Shown: positions 49,452 through 60,251 of the stretch, piece after piece
How positions within the stretch are numbered: position 1 is the stretch's first letter
Layout: each line of letters starts with the position of its first letter
Origin: Desulfovibrio sp.
GTDB lineage: Bacteria; Desulfobacterota; Desulfovibrionia; Desulfovibrionales; Desulfovibrionaceae
Assembly: GCA_031291035.1 (NCBI GenBank)
Contig: JAISLI010000038.1
Location: forward strand, 1-64,000
DNA length: 64,000 bases
Direction: 5' to 3'
The notes under the pieces: generated by a model
Told to the model about the DNA's origin: nothing
What the model saw: the letters and a program-made list of their open reading frames with translations, nothing else
Database searches by the model: none
Translations under genes and position numbers: made by a program

Positions 49452-50750
49452 CTATTTGTTGTCGCGTGAATCACGGACGCGCACGGCCTTGCCTTCCGCG
49501 CGGGGCAGGCTGTTGCTTTCCACCAGTTCCACGCGCGGGGTCAGCAGGATTTCCGCCCGCAGACGCCGGGCAATGGCTTTTTGCAGATTCTGTAGAATGC
49601 GCATGTCTTCCACAAAGTATTCGTCGCGCACTTCAACCTGTACGCGCATCATGTCGCTCACGCCGTCGTTTTCGAGCAGTATCAGGTAATTTTGCCCAAC
49701 TTCCGGAAAGGCCATGAGGACTTCCTCAATTTGCATGGGGTACACATTGACGCCCTTGATGATAAACATGTCGTCGGTACGGCCGAGTATGCGGTCAACG
49801 CGCCGATGCGCGCGTCCGCAGGCGCATTCCCCGGGCAGAAAGCGCGTCAGATCCCTCGTGCGATACCGCAGGATGGGCATGCCCTCGCGGCAGAGGCTTG
49901 TCATCACCAGCTCGCCCACTTCGCCAACCGGCACGGGCCTGCCGGTTTCGGGTTCGACCACCTCCGCGATATAGGCGTCCTCCCAGATATGCAGACCATT
50001 TCGCTCCGCGCATTCAAAACCCACGCCGGGACCGTTCATTTCCGAAAGGCCGTAGGAATTATAAATTTTTATGCCGAAAAGGTCTTCCACGCGCCCGCGG
50101 AATTCCTCCGTATAGGGCTCAGCCCCCACAATGGCAATGCGCAGGGGCAGATCCCGCGGGTTTTCATTGTTGGAACGCAGGTATTCGCCGAGGATAAGCG
50201 CGTAGGAAGGCAGAATGTGCACCACGGTGGTGCGGAAATCCCTGATGAGCTTGATTTGCCGGCGCGTGTTGCCCGCCCCCGCGGGTATGGTCATGCAGCC
50301 CAGCCGCTCGGCGCCGAAATGTATGCCAAGCCCGCCGGTAAACAGGCCGTAACCGGACATGTTCTGAAACACGTCTTCACGGCGCACGCCCGCCATATAC
50401 AGACAGCGGGCCATGAGGTCGGCCCAGACGTTGACGTCGTTCTGCGTATGACACACGGCGACCGGCGCGCCGGTGGTGCCGCTGGAACAGTGCATGCGCA
50501 CAATCTCCGAAGGCGGCACGCACAGCAGTCCGGAGGGGTATTGCGCGCGCAGATCCTGTTTGGTGGTAAAGGGGATGCGCCGCAAGTCGTCCGGAGACCG
50601 CAGGCTGTCCGGGCCAATGCCGGCCTGATCAAGCCGCTCGCGGTAAAAGGCGCAATTGCGCGCGCGGGCAAGCGCATTTTTAAGGCGCGCCAGCTGTACG
50701 CTTTCAATTTGCTCCTTGTTCCAGAGTTCCGCCGGGTCAAAAATTTCCAT
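49452..50750 (-). CDS. paaK: phenylacetate-CoA ligase family protein
   Basis: MHCSSGTTGAPVAVCHTQNDVNVWADLMARCLYMAGVRREDVFQNMSGYGLFTGGLG; KINVYP-like FIIKGVNVYPMQIEEVL. Confidence 0.88.
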   Translation of the reverse strand: MEIFDPAELWNKEQIESVQLARLKNALARARNCAFYRERLDQAGIGPDSLRSPDDLRRIPFTTKQDLRAQYPSGLLCVPPSEIVRMHCSSGTTGAPVAVCHTQNDVNVWADLMARCLYMAGVRREDVFQNMSGYGLFTGGLGIHFGAERLGCMTIPAGAGNTRRQIKLIRDFRTTVVHILPSYALILGEYLRSNNENPRDLPLRIAIVGAEPYTEEFRGRVEDLFGIKIYNSYGLSEMNGPGVGFECAERNGLHIWEDAYIAEVVEPETGRPVPVGEVGELVMTSLCREGMPILRYRTRDLTRFLPGECACGRAHRRVDRILGRTDDMFIIKGVNVYPMQIEEVLMAFPEVGQNYLILLENDGVSDMMRVQVEVRDEYFVEDMRILQNLQKAIARRLRAEILLTPRVELVESNSLPRAEGKAVRVRDSRDNK

Positions 50751-50904
50751 GTCGGTTACCTTGGCGACCGGTTGCGCGGTCTCCCGCGAGTGTTATTGCG
50801 TATGCCTTGAATACACCAGGTCTTCCCGACTTACAAATATTTTTCGCCCGGGGCAAACTTGTTCCGGACATATCCCGCGCCCGCGCCGGAACAATTTTAC
50901 CAAA

Positions 50905-51035
50905 ACTTCCTTTATGGTTTGAAGCCTCTCCCTTCAGGAAGATTGCCGCTTGACGCCCGGCTTCGCCGGGCATACCTTCAGGGAGGGAGCAATCCGCCCG
51001 GCACCTGTCCGCCGGGCTGGGATCAGCCATCCGAC
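50905..51035 (-). repeat. modular intergenic repeat, copy of the 13348-13495 type
   Basis: CAAAACTTCCTTTATGGTTTGAAGCCTCTCCCTTCAGGAAGATTGCCGCTTGACGCCCGGC... Confidence 0.75.
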
Positions 51036-51062
51036 AAATATCAACCTCAAAAGGAGTTTTTT

Positions 51063-51311
51063 ATGGCGAACGAATTCTGGAAGTACGGTCTGGCCGCCGG
51101 TATCGGCGTTGTGGTCGGCGCGATCGGAATGACGATTCTTTCACGCGGCGGCATGGATCTGAAAAAAGCCGCGTCCATGATCCTGAGCTACGGCATGGAC
51201 ATGAAGGACAAAGCCGCTGTCGCGGTGGAAACGGCCAAGGAAAATATTGAAGACATCGCCGCGGAAGCGCGGCACGAGCGGGAGCAGCGCAAGGCCGTGA
51301 CGCGCTCCTGA
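51063..51311 (+). CDS. small membrane-anchored hypothetical protein (DUF6110-like)
   Basis: MANEFWKYGLAAGIGVVVGAIGMTILSRGGMDLKKAASMI... Confidence 0.55.
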   Translation: MANEFWKYGLAAGIGVVVGAIGMTILSRGGMDLKKAASMILSYGMDMKDKAAVAVETAKENIEDIAAEARHEREQRKAVTRS

Positions 51312-51355
51312 ATCCTGTCGGCATTTTCTCGAACAGGCCGGGGCGGGGCGCTCTG

Positions 51356-51898
51356 GTGAACCGCTCCATAACCGCGAAGAAGCGTTTTGTTTCCGGAGGC
51401 AGTGTGACGGCAAATTCCTTTTCCCATCTGGACGCCAGGGGCGCCATGATAATGGTGGATGTGGGCGAAAAGCCGGTGACGCGGCGCAAGGCCGTTGCCG
51501 AGGCGATAGTATGTCTGGCTCCCGCCACGATGGAACTTCTGAAGCAATCGGCTCTCCCCAAAGGAGACGTGCTCGCCTGCGCAAAAATCGGCGGAATACT
51601 GGCGGCCAAGCGCGCCGGCGAGCTGATACCGCTCTGCCATCCCCTGAATCTGACTTTTGCGGACGTCAGTTTCAATATCCTGGAGCGGCCGCCGCGTGTG
51701 CGCGTTATCGCGGAGGTGCGCGCGACAGGCGTTACGGGCGTGGAGATGGAGGCCATTGTCGCCGCGCAGACGGCCGCCGCCGTTATTTATGACATGTGCA
51801 AGGCCGTCCAGCGCGATATTGTGATCGCCGGCGTGCGCCTTTTGCACAAAAGCGGCGGCAGGAGCGGAGAATTCAACGCGCCGGAAGCGTCGGAATGA
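51356..51898 (+). CDS. moaC: cyclic pyranopterin monophosphate synthase MoaC
   Basis: [29 protein letters not shown]...[18 protein letters not shown]...[11 protein letters not shown]. Confidence 0.95.
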   Translation: MNRSITAKKRFVSGGSVTANSFSHLDARGAMIMVDVGEKPVTRRKAVAEAIVCLAPATMELLKQSALPKGDVLACAKIGGILAAKRAGELIPLCHPLNLTFADVSFNILERPPRVRVIAEVRATGVTGVEMEAIVAAQTAAAVIYDMCKAVQRDIVIAGVRLLHKSGGRSGEFNAPEASE

Positions 51899-52662
51899 CG
51901 CCCCTGGACCCCGTTGCCTTTTCCATTGGGAGCCTGCGCATACGCTGGTATGGGCTGATGTATCTCCTCGGCTTCGCCTCGGGCTGGCTTCTGGGCCGCC
52001 GGCGCGCCTCGCGCCCGGGATCGGCGTGGCGGCCGGCCGCTGTGGACGACATGCTGACCTGCGCCATGCTTGGCGTTATTTTCGGCGGGCGTCTCGGCTA
52101 TGTGCTTTTTTACGATCTCGCGATCTACATTCAGGAGCCGTGGGAAATCCTGCGGATATGGAACGGCGGCATGTCCTTTCATGGAGGGCTTCTGGGCGTG
52201 ATCGCGGCGCTGGCCCTCTTTGCGCGCGGCCGGGGCGCGCCCTTTCTGGCCGTGACGGATTTTGTGGCCCCTCTTGTTCCCCCCGGTCTTTTTTTCGGCA
52301 GAATCGGCAATTTTATCAACGGCGAGTTGTGGGGCAAGGTCAGCGATGTTCCTTGGGCCGTGGTTTTTCCCGGTGGAGGCCCCTTGCCGAGGCATCCCAC
52401 GCAATTGTACGAAGCCGGCCTTGAGGGCCTTGTCCTTTTTGCGCTGCTCTGGTCCTATTCCGCGAAACCCAGAAAAACTGGCGCGGTTTCCGGGCTTTTT
52501 GCCGTCGGATACGGTCTGGCGCGCTTCGGCGTGGAATTTGTCCGGGTGCCCGATTCGCAGTTGGGCTATCTGGCCTTTGGCTGGCTTACCATGGGGCAGG
52601 TTTTGTGCCTGCCCCTGATTCTGGTGGGGCTGTTTTTGCTGTGCCGGAAAACGTCAAAATGA
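51895..52662 (+). CDS. lgt: prolipoprotein diacylglyceryl transferase
   Basis: [21 protein letters not shown]...[10 protein letters not shown]...[15 protein letters not shown]...[13 protein letters not shown]; overlaps moaC stop. Confidence 0.95.
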   Translation: MTPLDPVAFSIGSLRIRWYGLMYLLGFASGWLLGRRRASRPGSAWRPAAVDDMLTCAMLGVIFGGRLGYVLFYDLAIYIQEPWEILRIWNGGMSFHGGLLGVIAALALFARGRGAPFLAVTDFVAPLVPPGLFFGRIGNFINGELWGKVSDVPWAVVFPGGGPLPRHPTQLYEAGLEGLVLFALLWSYSAKPRKTGAVSGLFAVGYGLARFGVEFVRVPDSQLGYLAFGWLTMGQVLCLPLILVGLFLLCRKTSK

Positions 52663-52944
52663 AATTACGGCAAAACCCATGCTGTTTTTGACCCCACGCT
52701 TCAGGAGGTTCCATAATAACACGTCAGAAATTATAAACTTTCCTTATTAAACCACTACACCACACAAACAACTTACCGGATACCAGAGTTCTTAGGCGTT
52801 TCTTCGGGAGCGCATTTTTTCACGCCGTAAGGCAAAAGTTTCGCGTCCTGTTCCGGACTGCCGTCCAGGCGCGATGGCCTTTGGGGCCATGTCCATCAGC
52901 CCTGCATCGTCACAGCTTCTCGCGGTCAATGCCGAAAGAGCGCC

Positions 52945-53328
52945 CGCGCCCGGTTGAATTTCACGGCCGACCGGGACGGACGTTTTCAGGGCGAGGAGGA
53001 CGCGCTGCTGCCCTTTTACGATTCGCGGTACACGACGATATTCACCCAGATCGGGGGGCGGAGCATGGCCGTATCCGGGGGCGAGACGGACGGGCAGGAC
53101 CGCTGGATCGGCAACTTCGGCTTGGGGCAGCGCTGGTTCCCCAACGCCACGGAGGAGGATTCCGGGGACTGGATGTTCGGCTACAACGCCTTTTTCGACA
53201 ACGATTTCACCCGCTCCCACCAGCGCGGCGGCCTGGGCCTGGAACTGCGGTACGACTGGCTGCGTCTGGCCTCCAACTACTATTTCCCGCTCTCGCGGGT
53301 TGTCCGACTCAGCAATCTTACAACCTAA
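52945..53328 (+). pseudogene. fragment of an inverse autotransporter (intimin-like) beta-barrel domain
   Basis: LLPFYDSRYTTIFTQIGGRS...RWIGNFGLGQRWFP...WMFGYNAFFDNDFTRSHQRGGLGLELRYDWLRLASNYYFPLS, then an unrelated tail and stop; no export signal or passenger. Confidence 0.7.
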
Positions 53329-53373
53329 AGTTTTTTCAGCAAATGCCGATGTCACATGAGACGGAGAAAGGAC

Positions 53374-53847
53374 ATGGCGGCAACTTCAACAGCGCGGCTG
53401 CGCACAATGCTGCAAAGGTACGAACAGCAGTTGCTGTCCGCCAGACGGCTGGCGCGGTTGCGCGTCCGCAGGCGTCTGGCGGAAGGGCTTGACCCGGAGG
53501 CTCCCGATCCCTCAATAACGCGTCGCCTCTTTGTGGAAAAGACCGCGCGGGAACTTTATGAAACTTTGGTCTTTACTGGCGGTGAAAATCCTGTCATAGA
53601 GGACATCCGGGCGGAGTTCGGCAAATTGCTCGGCAGGAGCGTGCGCTTTGTCTATCCTCCCGGAGAACGGCTCAGTATTGTGATTGAAGGAGCATACGGC
53701 CTTGAGCCTCTCTCCGAAGTTGAGCAGCGTCGCACCCGGCATTTGCTGTGGCAGGTGACGCGGCGGTTGGTGGAGCGGAGCATGCTGTGCACGCCCCCTC
53801 CTGGTCGTCGGGAAGAGGAGACACCTCCGGAGGACGGCGGGCGCTGA
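53374..53847 (+). CDS. hypothetical protein upstream of flgM
   Basis: ORF MAATSTARLRTMLQRYEQQLLSARRLARLRVRRRL...; 157 aa. Confidence 0.5.
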   Translation: MAATSTARLRTMLQRYEQQLLSARRLARLRVRRRLAEGLDPEAPDPSITRRLFVEKTARELYETLVFTGGENPVIEDIRAEFGKLLGRSVRFVYPPGERLSIVIEGAYGLEPLSEVEQRRTRHLLWQVTRRLVERSMLCTPPPGRREEETPPEDGGR

Positions 53848-53882
53848 CCCCTTGTGAGAGAAAAAAACGCAGGAGTGCAAGC

Positions 53883-54203
53883 ATGGAAATTCAAAACGCA
53901 AGAAACCTGTTGGCTGCCCCTTATGCCGCCGGTCTCGAAAAAAATGCGGAAACACTGGCTCGTGCTGCCGCTGGGCGGGCGGACAACGGAGCCTCCCAAG
54001 CTCAGGGAGGGGACAGGGTCAGCGTCTCCCGGGATGCCCTGCTTATGACCGAAGCGCGCCGTTCGGCGCAGAACGCGCCCGATGTGCGCGCGGACAAAGT
54101 GGAAGAACTGCGCGCCCGGATCGCCAGCGGAGACTACAAGCCGGATTCCCGTCTGGTGGCTGAAAACTTGATTCGCGAGGAACCCGGCCTGTTCCGTTTT
54201 TGA
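53883..54203 (+). CDS. flgM: FlgM-like anti-sigma-28 factor
   Basis: GGDRVSVSRDALLMTEA...VRADKVEELRARIASGDYKPDSRLVAENLIREEPGLF. Confidence 0.8.
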   Translation: MEIQNARNLLAAPYAAGLEKNAETLARAAAGRADNGASQAQGGDRVSVSRDALLMTEARRSAQNAPDVRADKVEELRARIASGDYKPDSRLVAENLIREEPGLFRF

Positions 54204-54374
54204 GGCAGGGCCATATCCCGCAATACCTCTGGAGAACGCTCCGCCGGCTCGTATCTCCTTTTTTCCGTTGCCCGGAAGTTCTCTTAACGAAGACGCCGGG
54301 CTGCGCCCGCGAATTTTTCAAAACGGAGACACCTGTCAGACCAAGTCTGAACCGTTGTACGCAAGGATCTATTC

Positions 54375-55292
54375 ATGCCGATAAAAATTCCCGCTGACCT
54401 CCCGGCAAGAACGTCTCTGGAGGGCGAAAACATCTTTGTCATGACGGAAGACCGCGCCGACACGCAGGACATCCGCCCGCTGGAAATCGCCATCGTTAAT
54501 CTGATGCCCGCGAAAATCGCCACGGAAACTCAACTGCTCCGCCTGCTCGGCAACACGCCCCTTCAGGTCAACATAACTCTGCTGCGTACGGCCGGGCATG
54601 TCTCCAAACATACGTCGCAGAACCATCTGGAACGTTTCTACAAAACTTTTGCGGAAATCCGCCATTGCCGTTTTGACGGCATGATCGTCACCGGAGCGCC
54701 CGTTGAACGCCTCCCGTTTGAAAGCGTCGACTACTGGCGGGAGCTTCTGGAAATCATGAATTACGCCTCACAGCGCGCGTACTCCACTCTCTATCTCTGC
54801 TGGGCGGCCCAGGCGGCGCTCTACCATTTTTACAAACTGCCCAAGCACGACCTGCCCGCGAAAATTTCCGGCGTTTTCACGCATTCCGTACTCTGTCCCG
54901 AATGTCGCCTTTTCAGGGGATTCGATGACGAGTTCACCGCTCCGCACTCAAGGCATACGGAAATACGCGCGGAGGACGTGCGCCTGGTGCCGGAACTGCG
55001 CATTCTCGCGCAATCCGGCAAGGCAGGCCTCGCTGTGCTTGAAAGCGCGGAGCATGCCCAGGTGTTCATGACAGGACACCTGGAGTACGATCGGGGCACT
55101 CTGGATGCCGAATACAGACGCGATCTGGAAAAAAACCGGAATCCCGCCGTCCCGGAAAATTATTACCCGGACGACAATCCCGCTGCCATGCCGCGGATGA
55201 CATGGCGGGCGCATGCCCATCTGTTTTACAGCAACTGGCTCAATTATTACGTCTATCAGGAAACGCCCTTCGGTTTTACAAGCTTGGCGTGA
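54375..55292 (+). CDS. metA: homoserine O-succinyl/acetyltransferase MetA
   Basis: LEIAIVNLMPAKIATETQLLRLLGNTPLQVNITLL; VTGAPVERLPFESVDYWREL; TGHLEYD. Confidence 0.96.
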   Translation: MPIKIPADLPARTSLEGENIFVMTEDRADTQDIRPLEIAIVNLMPAKIATETQLLRLLGNTPLQVNITLLRTAGHVSKHTSQNHLERFYKTFAEIRHCRFDGMIVTGAPVERLPFESVDYWRELLEIMNYASQRAYSTLYLCWAAQAALYHFYKLPKHDLPAKISGVFTHSVLCPECRLFRGFDDEFTAPHSRHTEIRAEDVRLVPELRILAQSGKAGLAVLESAEHAQVFMTGHLEYDRGTLDAEYRRDLEKNRNPAVPENYYPDDNPAAMPRMTWRAHAHLFYSNWLNYYVYQETPFGFTSLA

Positions 55293-55428
55293 CTGTTTTT
55301 CATCGCATGGAAAGCCGATGCGCCATTTGTTCTTATGCTGCATCGCCCAAAGACTAGGATCCGTTTTCGGAACTTGAAGACAGGGTCTTTTGGAACGGCC
55401 TTGGCATGCCCCGGGCAAAAGTCAACAC

Positions 55429-55466
55429 GCGCGGCCCGCCGGAACATCCCCGGCGGGCCGTGCTTT
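55429..55466 (+). terminator. GC-rich terminator-like hairpin downstream of metA
   Basis: CGCGGCCCGCCGG-AACATC-CCCGGCGGGCCGTGCTTTA. Confidence 0.5.
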
Positions 55467-55557
55467 ATGCCTGTCAAATTTACCGTTCAGACATAAAATC
55501 TGAACTTTTCCAAAAAAATATTTATATAACTTATTTATATCAATAATAAAATTTGAT

Positions 55558-55574
55558 TGGCATACCAATTGCAT
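55558..55574 (+). promoter_or_regulatory. sigma-54-type promoter of flagellin
   Basis: TTGGCATACCAATTGCAT; GG-N10-GC, strong match to TGGCACN5TTGCA. Confidence 0.75.
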
Positions 55575-55617
55575 CGGACTGGGCACAGCTTAATCAACCC
55601 ACCCAAGGAGGTGTCCC

Positions 55618-56508
55618 ATGTCTTTGGTTGTCAATCACAACATGATGGCAATGAACACTGCCAGAAATCTGAATTCGCATTACTCCAGGCTGGCGACCTC
55701 AACGCAGCGCCTTTCTTCCGGCCTGCGCATCAACAGCGCCGCGGACGACGCGGCGGGCTTGGCGATCCGCGAACTGCAGCGGGCGGACATCGCCACCCTG
55801 CACCAGGGCGCGCGCAACGCCAGCGACGCCATCTCCATGATCCAGACGGCTGACGGCGCACTGTCCGTCATTGACGAAAAGCTGATCCGCATGAAGGAAC
55901 TGGCTGAACAGGCCGCCACCGGCACCTATGATTCCACGCAGCGCATGATGATCGAGTCCGAATATCAGGCCATGGCCTCGGAAATCACCCGTATCGCCAA
56001 CGCCACGGACTTCAACGGCATTCATCTGCTCAACGGCAATCTTTCCGGCATTGAGCACAACGGCAACGGCCTCACCGCCACCGGCAAGATGAAGATACAC
56101 TTCGGCACCGGCAACGACAGCGCCGAAGATTATTATTACATAACAATAGGCAACGCCACTGCTTCCGCCCTGGGACTGGGCAACGCCTCGGAACAGAACG
56201 CGGGGTACAGCGTTTCCACGCAAACCGCCGCGCAGCAATCACTGGCGGCCATCAACGACGCCATTGTCTCCAAGGACAAAATACGCGCCCATCTGGGAGC
56301 CATGCAGAACCGGCTGGAGAACACCATCAACAACCTGAACATACAGGCCGAGAATCTCCAGGCGGCTGAATCCAGAATTTCGGATGTGGACGTGGCCACG
56401 GAAATGACGGAATTTGTCCGCAACCAGATTCTGGCACAAAGCGCGGTAGCCATGCTCGCGCAAGCCAACTCGCTGCCAAGGATGGCCCTGCAGCTCATAG
56501 GCGGCTAG
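55618..56508 (+). CDS. fliC: flagellin
   Basis: SLVVNHNMMAMNTARNLNSHYSRLATSTQRLSSGLRINSAADDAAGLAI; C-terminal SRISDVDVATEMTEFVRNQILAQSAVAMLAQANSLP. Confidence 0.96.
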   Translation: MSLVVNHNMMAMNTARNLNSHYSRLATSTQRLSSGLRINSAADDAAGLAIRELQRADIATLHQGARNASDAISMIQTADGALSVIDEKLIRMKELAEQAATGTYDSTQRMMIESEYQAMASEITRIANATDFNGIHLLNGNLSGIEHNGNGLTATGKMKIHFGTGNDSAEDYYYITIGNATASALGLGNASEQNAGYSVSTQTAAQQSLAAINDAIVSKDKIRAHLGAMQNRLENTINNLNIQAENLQAAESRISDVDVATEMTEFVRNQILAQSAVAMLAQANSLPRMALQLIGG

Positions 56509-56546
56509 GCCATCTTGACATAGGCTGTGGCAGACCAAAGACGGGA

Positions 56547-56573
56547 GGTCCGGGGGCGACACGCCCCCGGACC
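56547..56573 (+). terminator. perfect hairpin downstream of flagellin
   Basis: GGTCCGGGGG-CGACACG-CCCCCGGACC; no long U-tract. Confidence 0.5.
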
Positions 56574-56620
56574 GGGCCGCCTTGGGTCAGCCGATAGGGG
56601 GCAGACGCGCGGTCTGTCAT

Positions 56621-57418
56621 TCACCGCGCGACCGGAGGGTCGCGGCGGCGTGAAGACTTTTCTTGTTGCAGCGCAACCAGCGCTCCGTGCGCGGCATCCT
56701 GTTCCGCGCCCTTGCGGGTCGCGCCGCTGCCCGAAAATTCCCGCCCGTCCGGAAGGCGCAAGATGACGACAAAAATACGCGCATGCTCCGGGCCGTGCGA
56801 GGCCTTCACCTGATATATCGGCCTGTCTCTGAAAATCTGCAGGGTCTTTTCCTGTAAACGTGTTTTATAGTCTTTCGGCTTGCGCGGCACTCCGTCAAAC
56901 CCCGGCCAATACGGCGCGAAAAGGCGTTCCACCGCCGCGAGGGCCGCCGCGAAGCCGCCGTCCTCATACACGGCCGCGAGCAGGGCCTCAAAAACGTCGC
57001 TCAGAATTGAATCGCGGCAGCGCCCGCCCTGCATTTCCTCTCCGCGACCCAACAACAGCAGTTTGTCGAGGCCCAGTTCTCTGGCCAGCCTCGCCAGCGA
57101 GCCGGCGCTCACCAGACTGGAGCGCCTGGTGGAAAGCTCCCCTTCCCGCGCAAGGGGGAAACGCCGGAACAGCGCGCTGGAAACGCACAATTCAAGCACG
57201 GCGTCGCCCAGAAATTCCAGGCGCTCATTGTGCTCCGGAGAGCGGGGACATTCGTTGGCGAGGGACGAATGCGTCAGCGCCTGCGTGAGAAGTTCCGGAC
57301 GCGCGAAAACATACCCGAGGCGTTCCTCAAGCGCGTCGCGCCCTGCGGAAGGGGTGCGCTGTGGAATGTCCGTCTTGTTTTCGCGGAGGGCTCCCTTGCA
57401 ATCATTCGTCAAAATCAT
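56621..57418 (-). CDS. rnc: ribonuclease III
   Basis: NERLEFLGDAVLEL; DVFEALLAAVYEDGG; C-terminal dsRBD. Confidence 0.95.
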   Translation of the reverse strand: MILTNDCKGALRENKTDIPQRTPSAGRDALEERLGYVFARPELLTQALTHSSLANECPRSPEHNERLEFLGDAVLELCVSSALFRRFPLAREGELSTRRSSLVSAGSLARLARELGLDKLLLLGRGEEMQGGRCRDSILSDVFEALLAAVYEDGGFAAALAAVERLFAPYWPGFDGVPRKPKDYKTRLQEKTLQIFRDRPIYQVKASHGPEHARIFVVILRLPDGREFSGSGATRKGAEQDAAHGALVALQQEKSSRRRDPPVAR

Positions 57419-57445
57419 GACGCCCCGCGGGCCGCATGCCTGAAA

Positions 57446-58684
57446 TTACCAGGCGAAAAGGGAGAAAGCGCGGGCAAAATCCTCAACCCGCCCACGCAGC
57501 TTCACAATATCCGCCGCGCTGTCCCGTTTTTCAAGGGCCTCCGCAATAAAGCCGCCCACGGCGCGCATGTCGTCCTCCTTCATGCCGCGCGTTGTCAGGG
57601 CGGCCGTGCCCAGGCGTATGCCGGAGGTCACAAAGGGCGAACGTGTCTCAAACGGCACGGTATTCTTGTTGACCGTAATGCCCGCCTCGTCAAGTGTGTG
57701 TTCCGCGTCCTTGCCGGTGATGCCGCTATTTGTCAAATCCACAAGCATGAGGTGATTGTCCGTTCCGCCGGAAACAAGGTCATAGCCCGCATCCGCAAGG
57801 CAGCGCGCCAGAGCGGCGGCGTTCGCGACAACCTGTTTCTGGTAGTCGGAAAAAGCCGGGCGGAGGGCTTCTCCGAAGGCCACGGCCTTGGCCGCGACGA
57901 CATGCATGAGCGGCCCCCCCTGAATGCCGGGGAATATCTGGCTGTCCAGGGGGCTGGCCATGTCCTCTCCGGAGAGAAGCATGCCGCCCCGCGGCCCGCG
58001 CAGGGTTTTGTGCGTGGTGGTTGTGGTGACGTGCGCGTGGGGGATGGGGCTTTCGTGCAGGCCGACGGCCACAAGCCCGGCGATATGGGCCATGTCCACG
58101 ACAAGTTTTGCCCCTGTCTCGTCCGCTATGGCCCTGAAGCGGGCAAAATCAATGCGGCGCGGATAGGCGCTTGCGCCGGCCACGATGACGGCCGGCCTGT
58201 GTTCCCGCGCGAGTGCCGCCACTTCGTCGTGGTCAATGCGGCCGGTTTCCCGCCGGACACCGTAGGATAGCACCCTGAAAAAACGGCCGGAAAAATTGAC
58301 CGGGCTGCCGTGGGTCAAATGCCCGCCGTGGGACAAACTCATGCCCAAGATGCAGTCGCCGGGAGCGAGGCAGGCGAGGTAGGCCGCCATATTGGCCTGT
58401 GAGCCGGAATGGGGCTGCACGTTGGCGTAATCGCAGCCGAAAAGCCTTTGGGCTCTGTCCCTGGCCAGAGTTTCAACCATATCCACATATTCGCAGCCGC
58501 CGTAATAGCGCTTGCCGGGGTACCCCTCGGCGTATTTGTGAGTAAGAACGCTTCCTTGGGCCTGCCGCACGGCCGGGGAAACAAAATTCTCCGACGCGAT
58601 GAGCTCCAGCTTGCTCACCTGCCGGTCTGACTCCAGTTCTATCGCCCTGGCGAGTTCCATATCCTGAAGCAGAATCTCGTCCAT
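57446..58684 (-). CDS. glyA: serine hydroxymethyltransferase
   Basis: [58 protein letters not shown]. Confidence 0.97.
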   Translation of the reverse strand: MDEILLQDMELARAIELESDRQVSKLELIASENFVSPAVRQAQGSVLTHKYAEGYPGKRYYGGCEYVDMVETLARDRAQRLFGCDYANVQPHSGSQANMAAYLACLAPGDCILGMSLSHGGHLTHGSPVNFSGRFFRVLSYGVRRETGRIDHDEVAALAREHRPAVIVAGASAYPRRIDFARFRAIADETGAKLVVDMAHIAGLVAVGLHESPIPHAHVTTTTTHKTLRGPRGGMLLSGEDMASPLDSQIFPGIQGGPLMHVVAAKAVAFGEALRPAFSDYQKQVVANAAALARCLADAGYDLVSGGTDNHLMLVDLTNSGITGKDAEHTLDEAGITVNKNTVPFETRSPFVTSGIRLGTAALTTRGMKEDDMRAVGGFIAEALEKRDSAADIVKLRGRVEDFARAFSLFAW

Positions 58685-58687
58685 ACC

Positions 58688-59935
58688 CTATCCCTGATAT
58701 TTTTTCAGAATCAGACTCGCGTTGGCGCCGCCAAAACCGAAAGAGTTGCACATGGCGTATTCACAGGCGATGTTTTCCGAACCGCCGGCCAGATAATCCA
58801 GATCACATTCGGAATCGGGGTGTTCCAGATTGATTGTGCCGGGCAGCGTCTCCTCATGCAGGGCCAGTGCCGTGAACACTGTTTCAATGCCGCCGGCCGC
58901 CCCCAGCAGATGCCCGGTCATGGATTTTGTGGCCGAAATTTTGAGTTTCCCGGCGTGAGCGCCGAAAACCAGCCTGATGGCCTTTGTCTCCGTAATGTCG
59001 TTAAGATGCGTCGATGTGGCATGGGCATTGATGTGCGTGACGGCGGAGGGGGCTATGCCGGCTTCGCGCAGGGCGTTTTGCATGGCCTTCGCCATGCCCT
59101 CCCCGTCCTCCCTGGGGGCCGTCATGTGCCAGGCGTCGGCGGAAGAGCCGTAGCCGGCGACTTCCGCGTAAATCTTCGCGCCGCGCTCCCTGGCTTTGTC
59201 CAGCGTCTCCAAAAGCAGCAATCCCGCCCCCTCGCTGATCACAAAGCCGTCCCGCCCGGCGTCGAAGGGCCGGGACGCCCTGGCAGGCTCGTTGTTGTAC
59301 CGTGTGGAAAGAGCCTTCAAAGCTGTAAAGCCGGCCACGCCCAAAGGCGTGACCGTGGCCTCCGCGCCGCCTGTGAAGGCCGCCGAAATCCGGCCCAGCA
59401 GTATCTCGCTCCAGGCTGTCCCCACGGCATGAATGCCGGAAGCGCAGGCCGAGGTGGTGACAATGTTCGCCCCCTTGGCCCCGGTGAGGATGGATACCTG
59501 CCCCGGTCCCATATTGGAAATAAGCATGGGGATCATGAAAGGAGAAATTCTGTCCGGCCCGGATTCCAGCAGCTTTGCGTGCCAAGTTTCCAAGGTGTGG
59601 AGGCCGCCGAGGCCGATGCCCAGAATAACGGCCGTGTCAAAGGCGTTTTTCGGCGTGACGGCGAAGCCGGAATCTTCAAGAAGCATTTTGGCCGAGGCCA
59701 CGGCGAACTGCGTGAAGCGGTCCATGCGCCGCGCCTGCTTGGGCGGCATGAAGGCCACGGGGTCAAAGCCCTTTACCTCGCCCGCAATGCGCGCGTCATA
59801 CGCCGAAGCGTCAAAAAGCGTTATGGGCGCGATGCCGGATTCACCCGCAACCAGACGTTTCCAGGTGGCCTCAATGTTGTTGGCAAGTGGCGTAATACCG
59901 GCTATGCCGGTTATGACAACGCGCGGGCGGGACAT
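58688..59935 (-). CDS. fabF: beta-ketoacyl-ACP synthase II
   Basis: TTSACASGIHAVG, INAHATSTHLNDITET, MTGHLLGAAGGIE. Confidence 0.95.
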   Translation of the reverse strand: MSRPRVVITGIAGITPLANNIEATWKRLVAGESGIAPITLFDASAYDARIAGEVKGFDPVAFMPPKQARRMDRFTQFAVASAKMLLEDSGFAVTPKNAFDTAVILGIGLGGLHTLETWHAKLLESGPDRISPFMIPMLISNMGPGQVSILTGAKGANIVTTSACASGIHAVGTAWSEILLGRISAAFTGGAEATVTPLGVAGFTALKALSTRYNNEPARASRPFDAGRDGFVISEGAGLLLLETLDKARERGAKIYAEVAGYGSSADAWHMTAPREDGEGMAKAMQNALREAGIAPSAVTHINAHATSTHLNDITETKAIRLVFGAHAGKLKISATKSMTGHLLGAAGGIETVFTALALHEETLPGTINLEHPDSECDLDYLAGGSENIACEYAMCNSFGFGGANASLILKKYQG

Positions 59936-59968
59936 GCTGACTCCTTAAAATTCCGTGACCTTGCGGCC

Positions 59969-60205
59969 TCATGCCTTCTTGTTTTCGATATAGGCGACGG
60001 CGTCTTTGACCTTGAGAATTTTCTGGGCGTCGTCATCGGCTATTTCAATGTCGAATTCCTCCTCCATGGCCATGATAAGCTCCGTCAGATCCAGGGAGTC
60101 GGCGCCCAGATCCTCCACAAAGGAGGCGTCGGGTTTCACCTCGTCCTGACTGACGCCCAGCTGCTCCACAATAATTTTCACGACCTTCGCTTCAATTTCA
60201 GACAT
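59969..60205 (-). CDS. acpP: acyl carrier protein
   Basis: [27 protein letters not shown]. Confidence 0.97.
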   Translation of the reverse strand: MSEIEAKVVKIIVEQLGVSQDEVKPDASFVEDLGADSLDLTELIMAMEEEFDIEIADDDAQKILKVKDAVAYIENKKA

Positions 60206-60251
60206 TCTGTCCTCCTGAATTAAATATGCACATGATTCCCTGTATTCGCGA

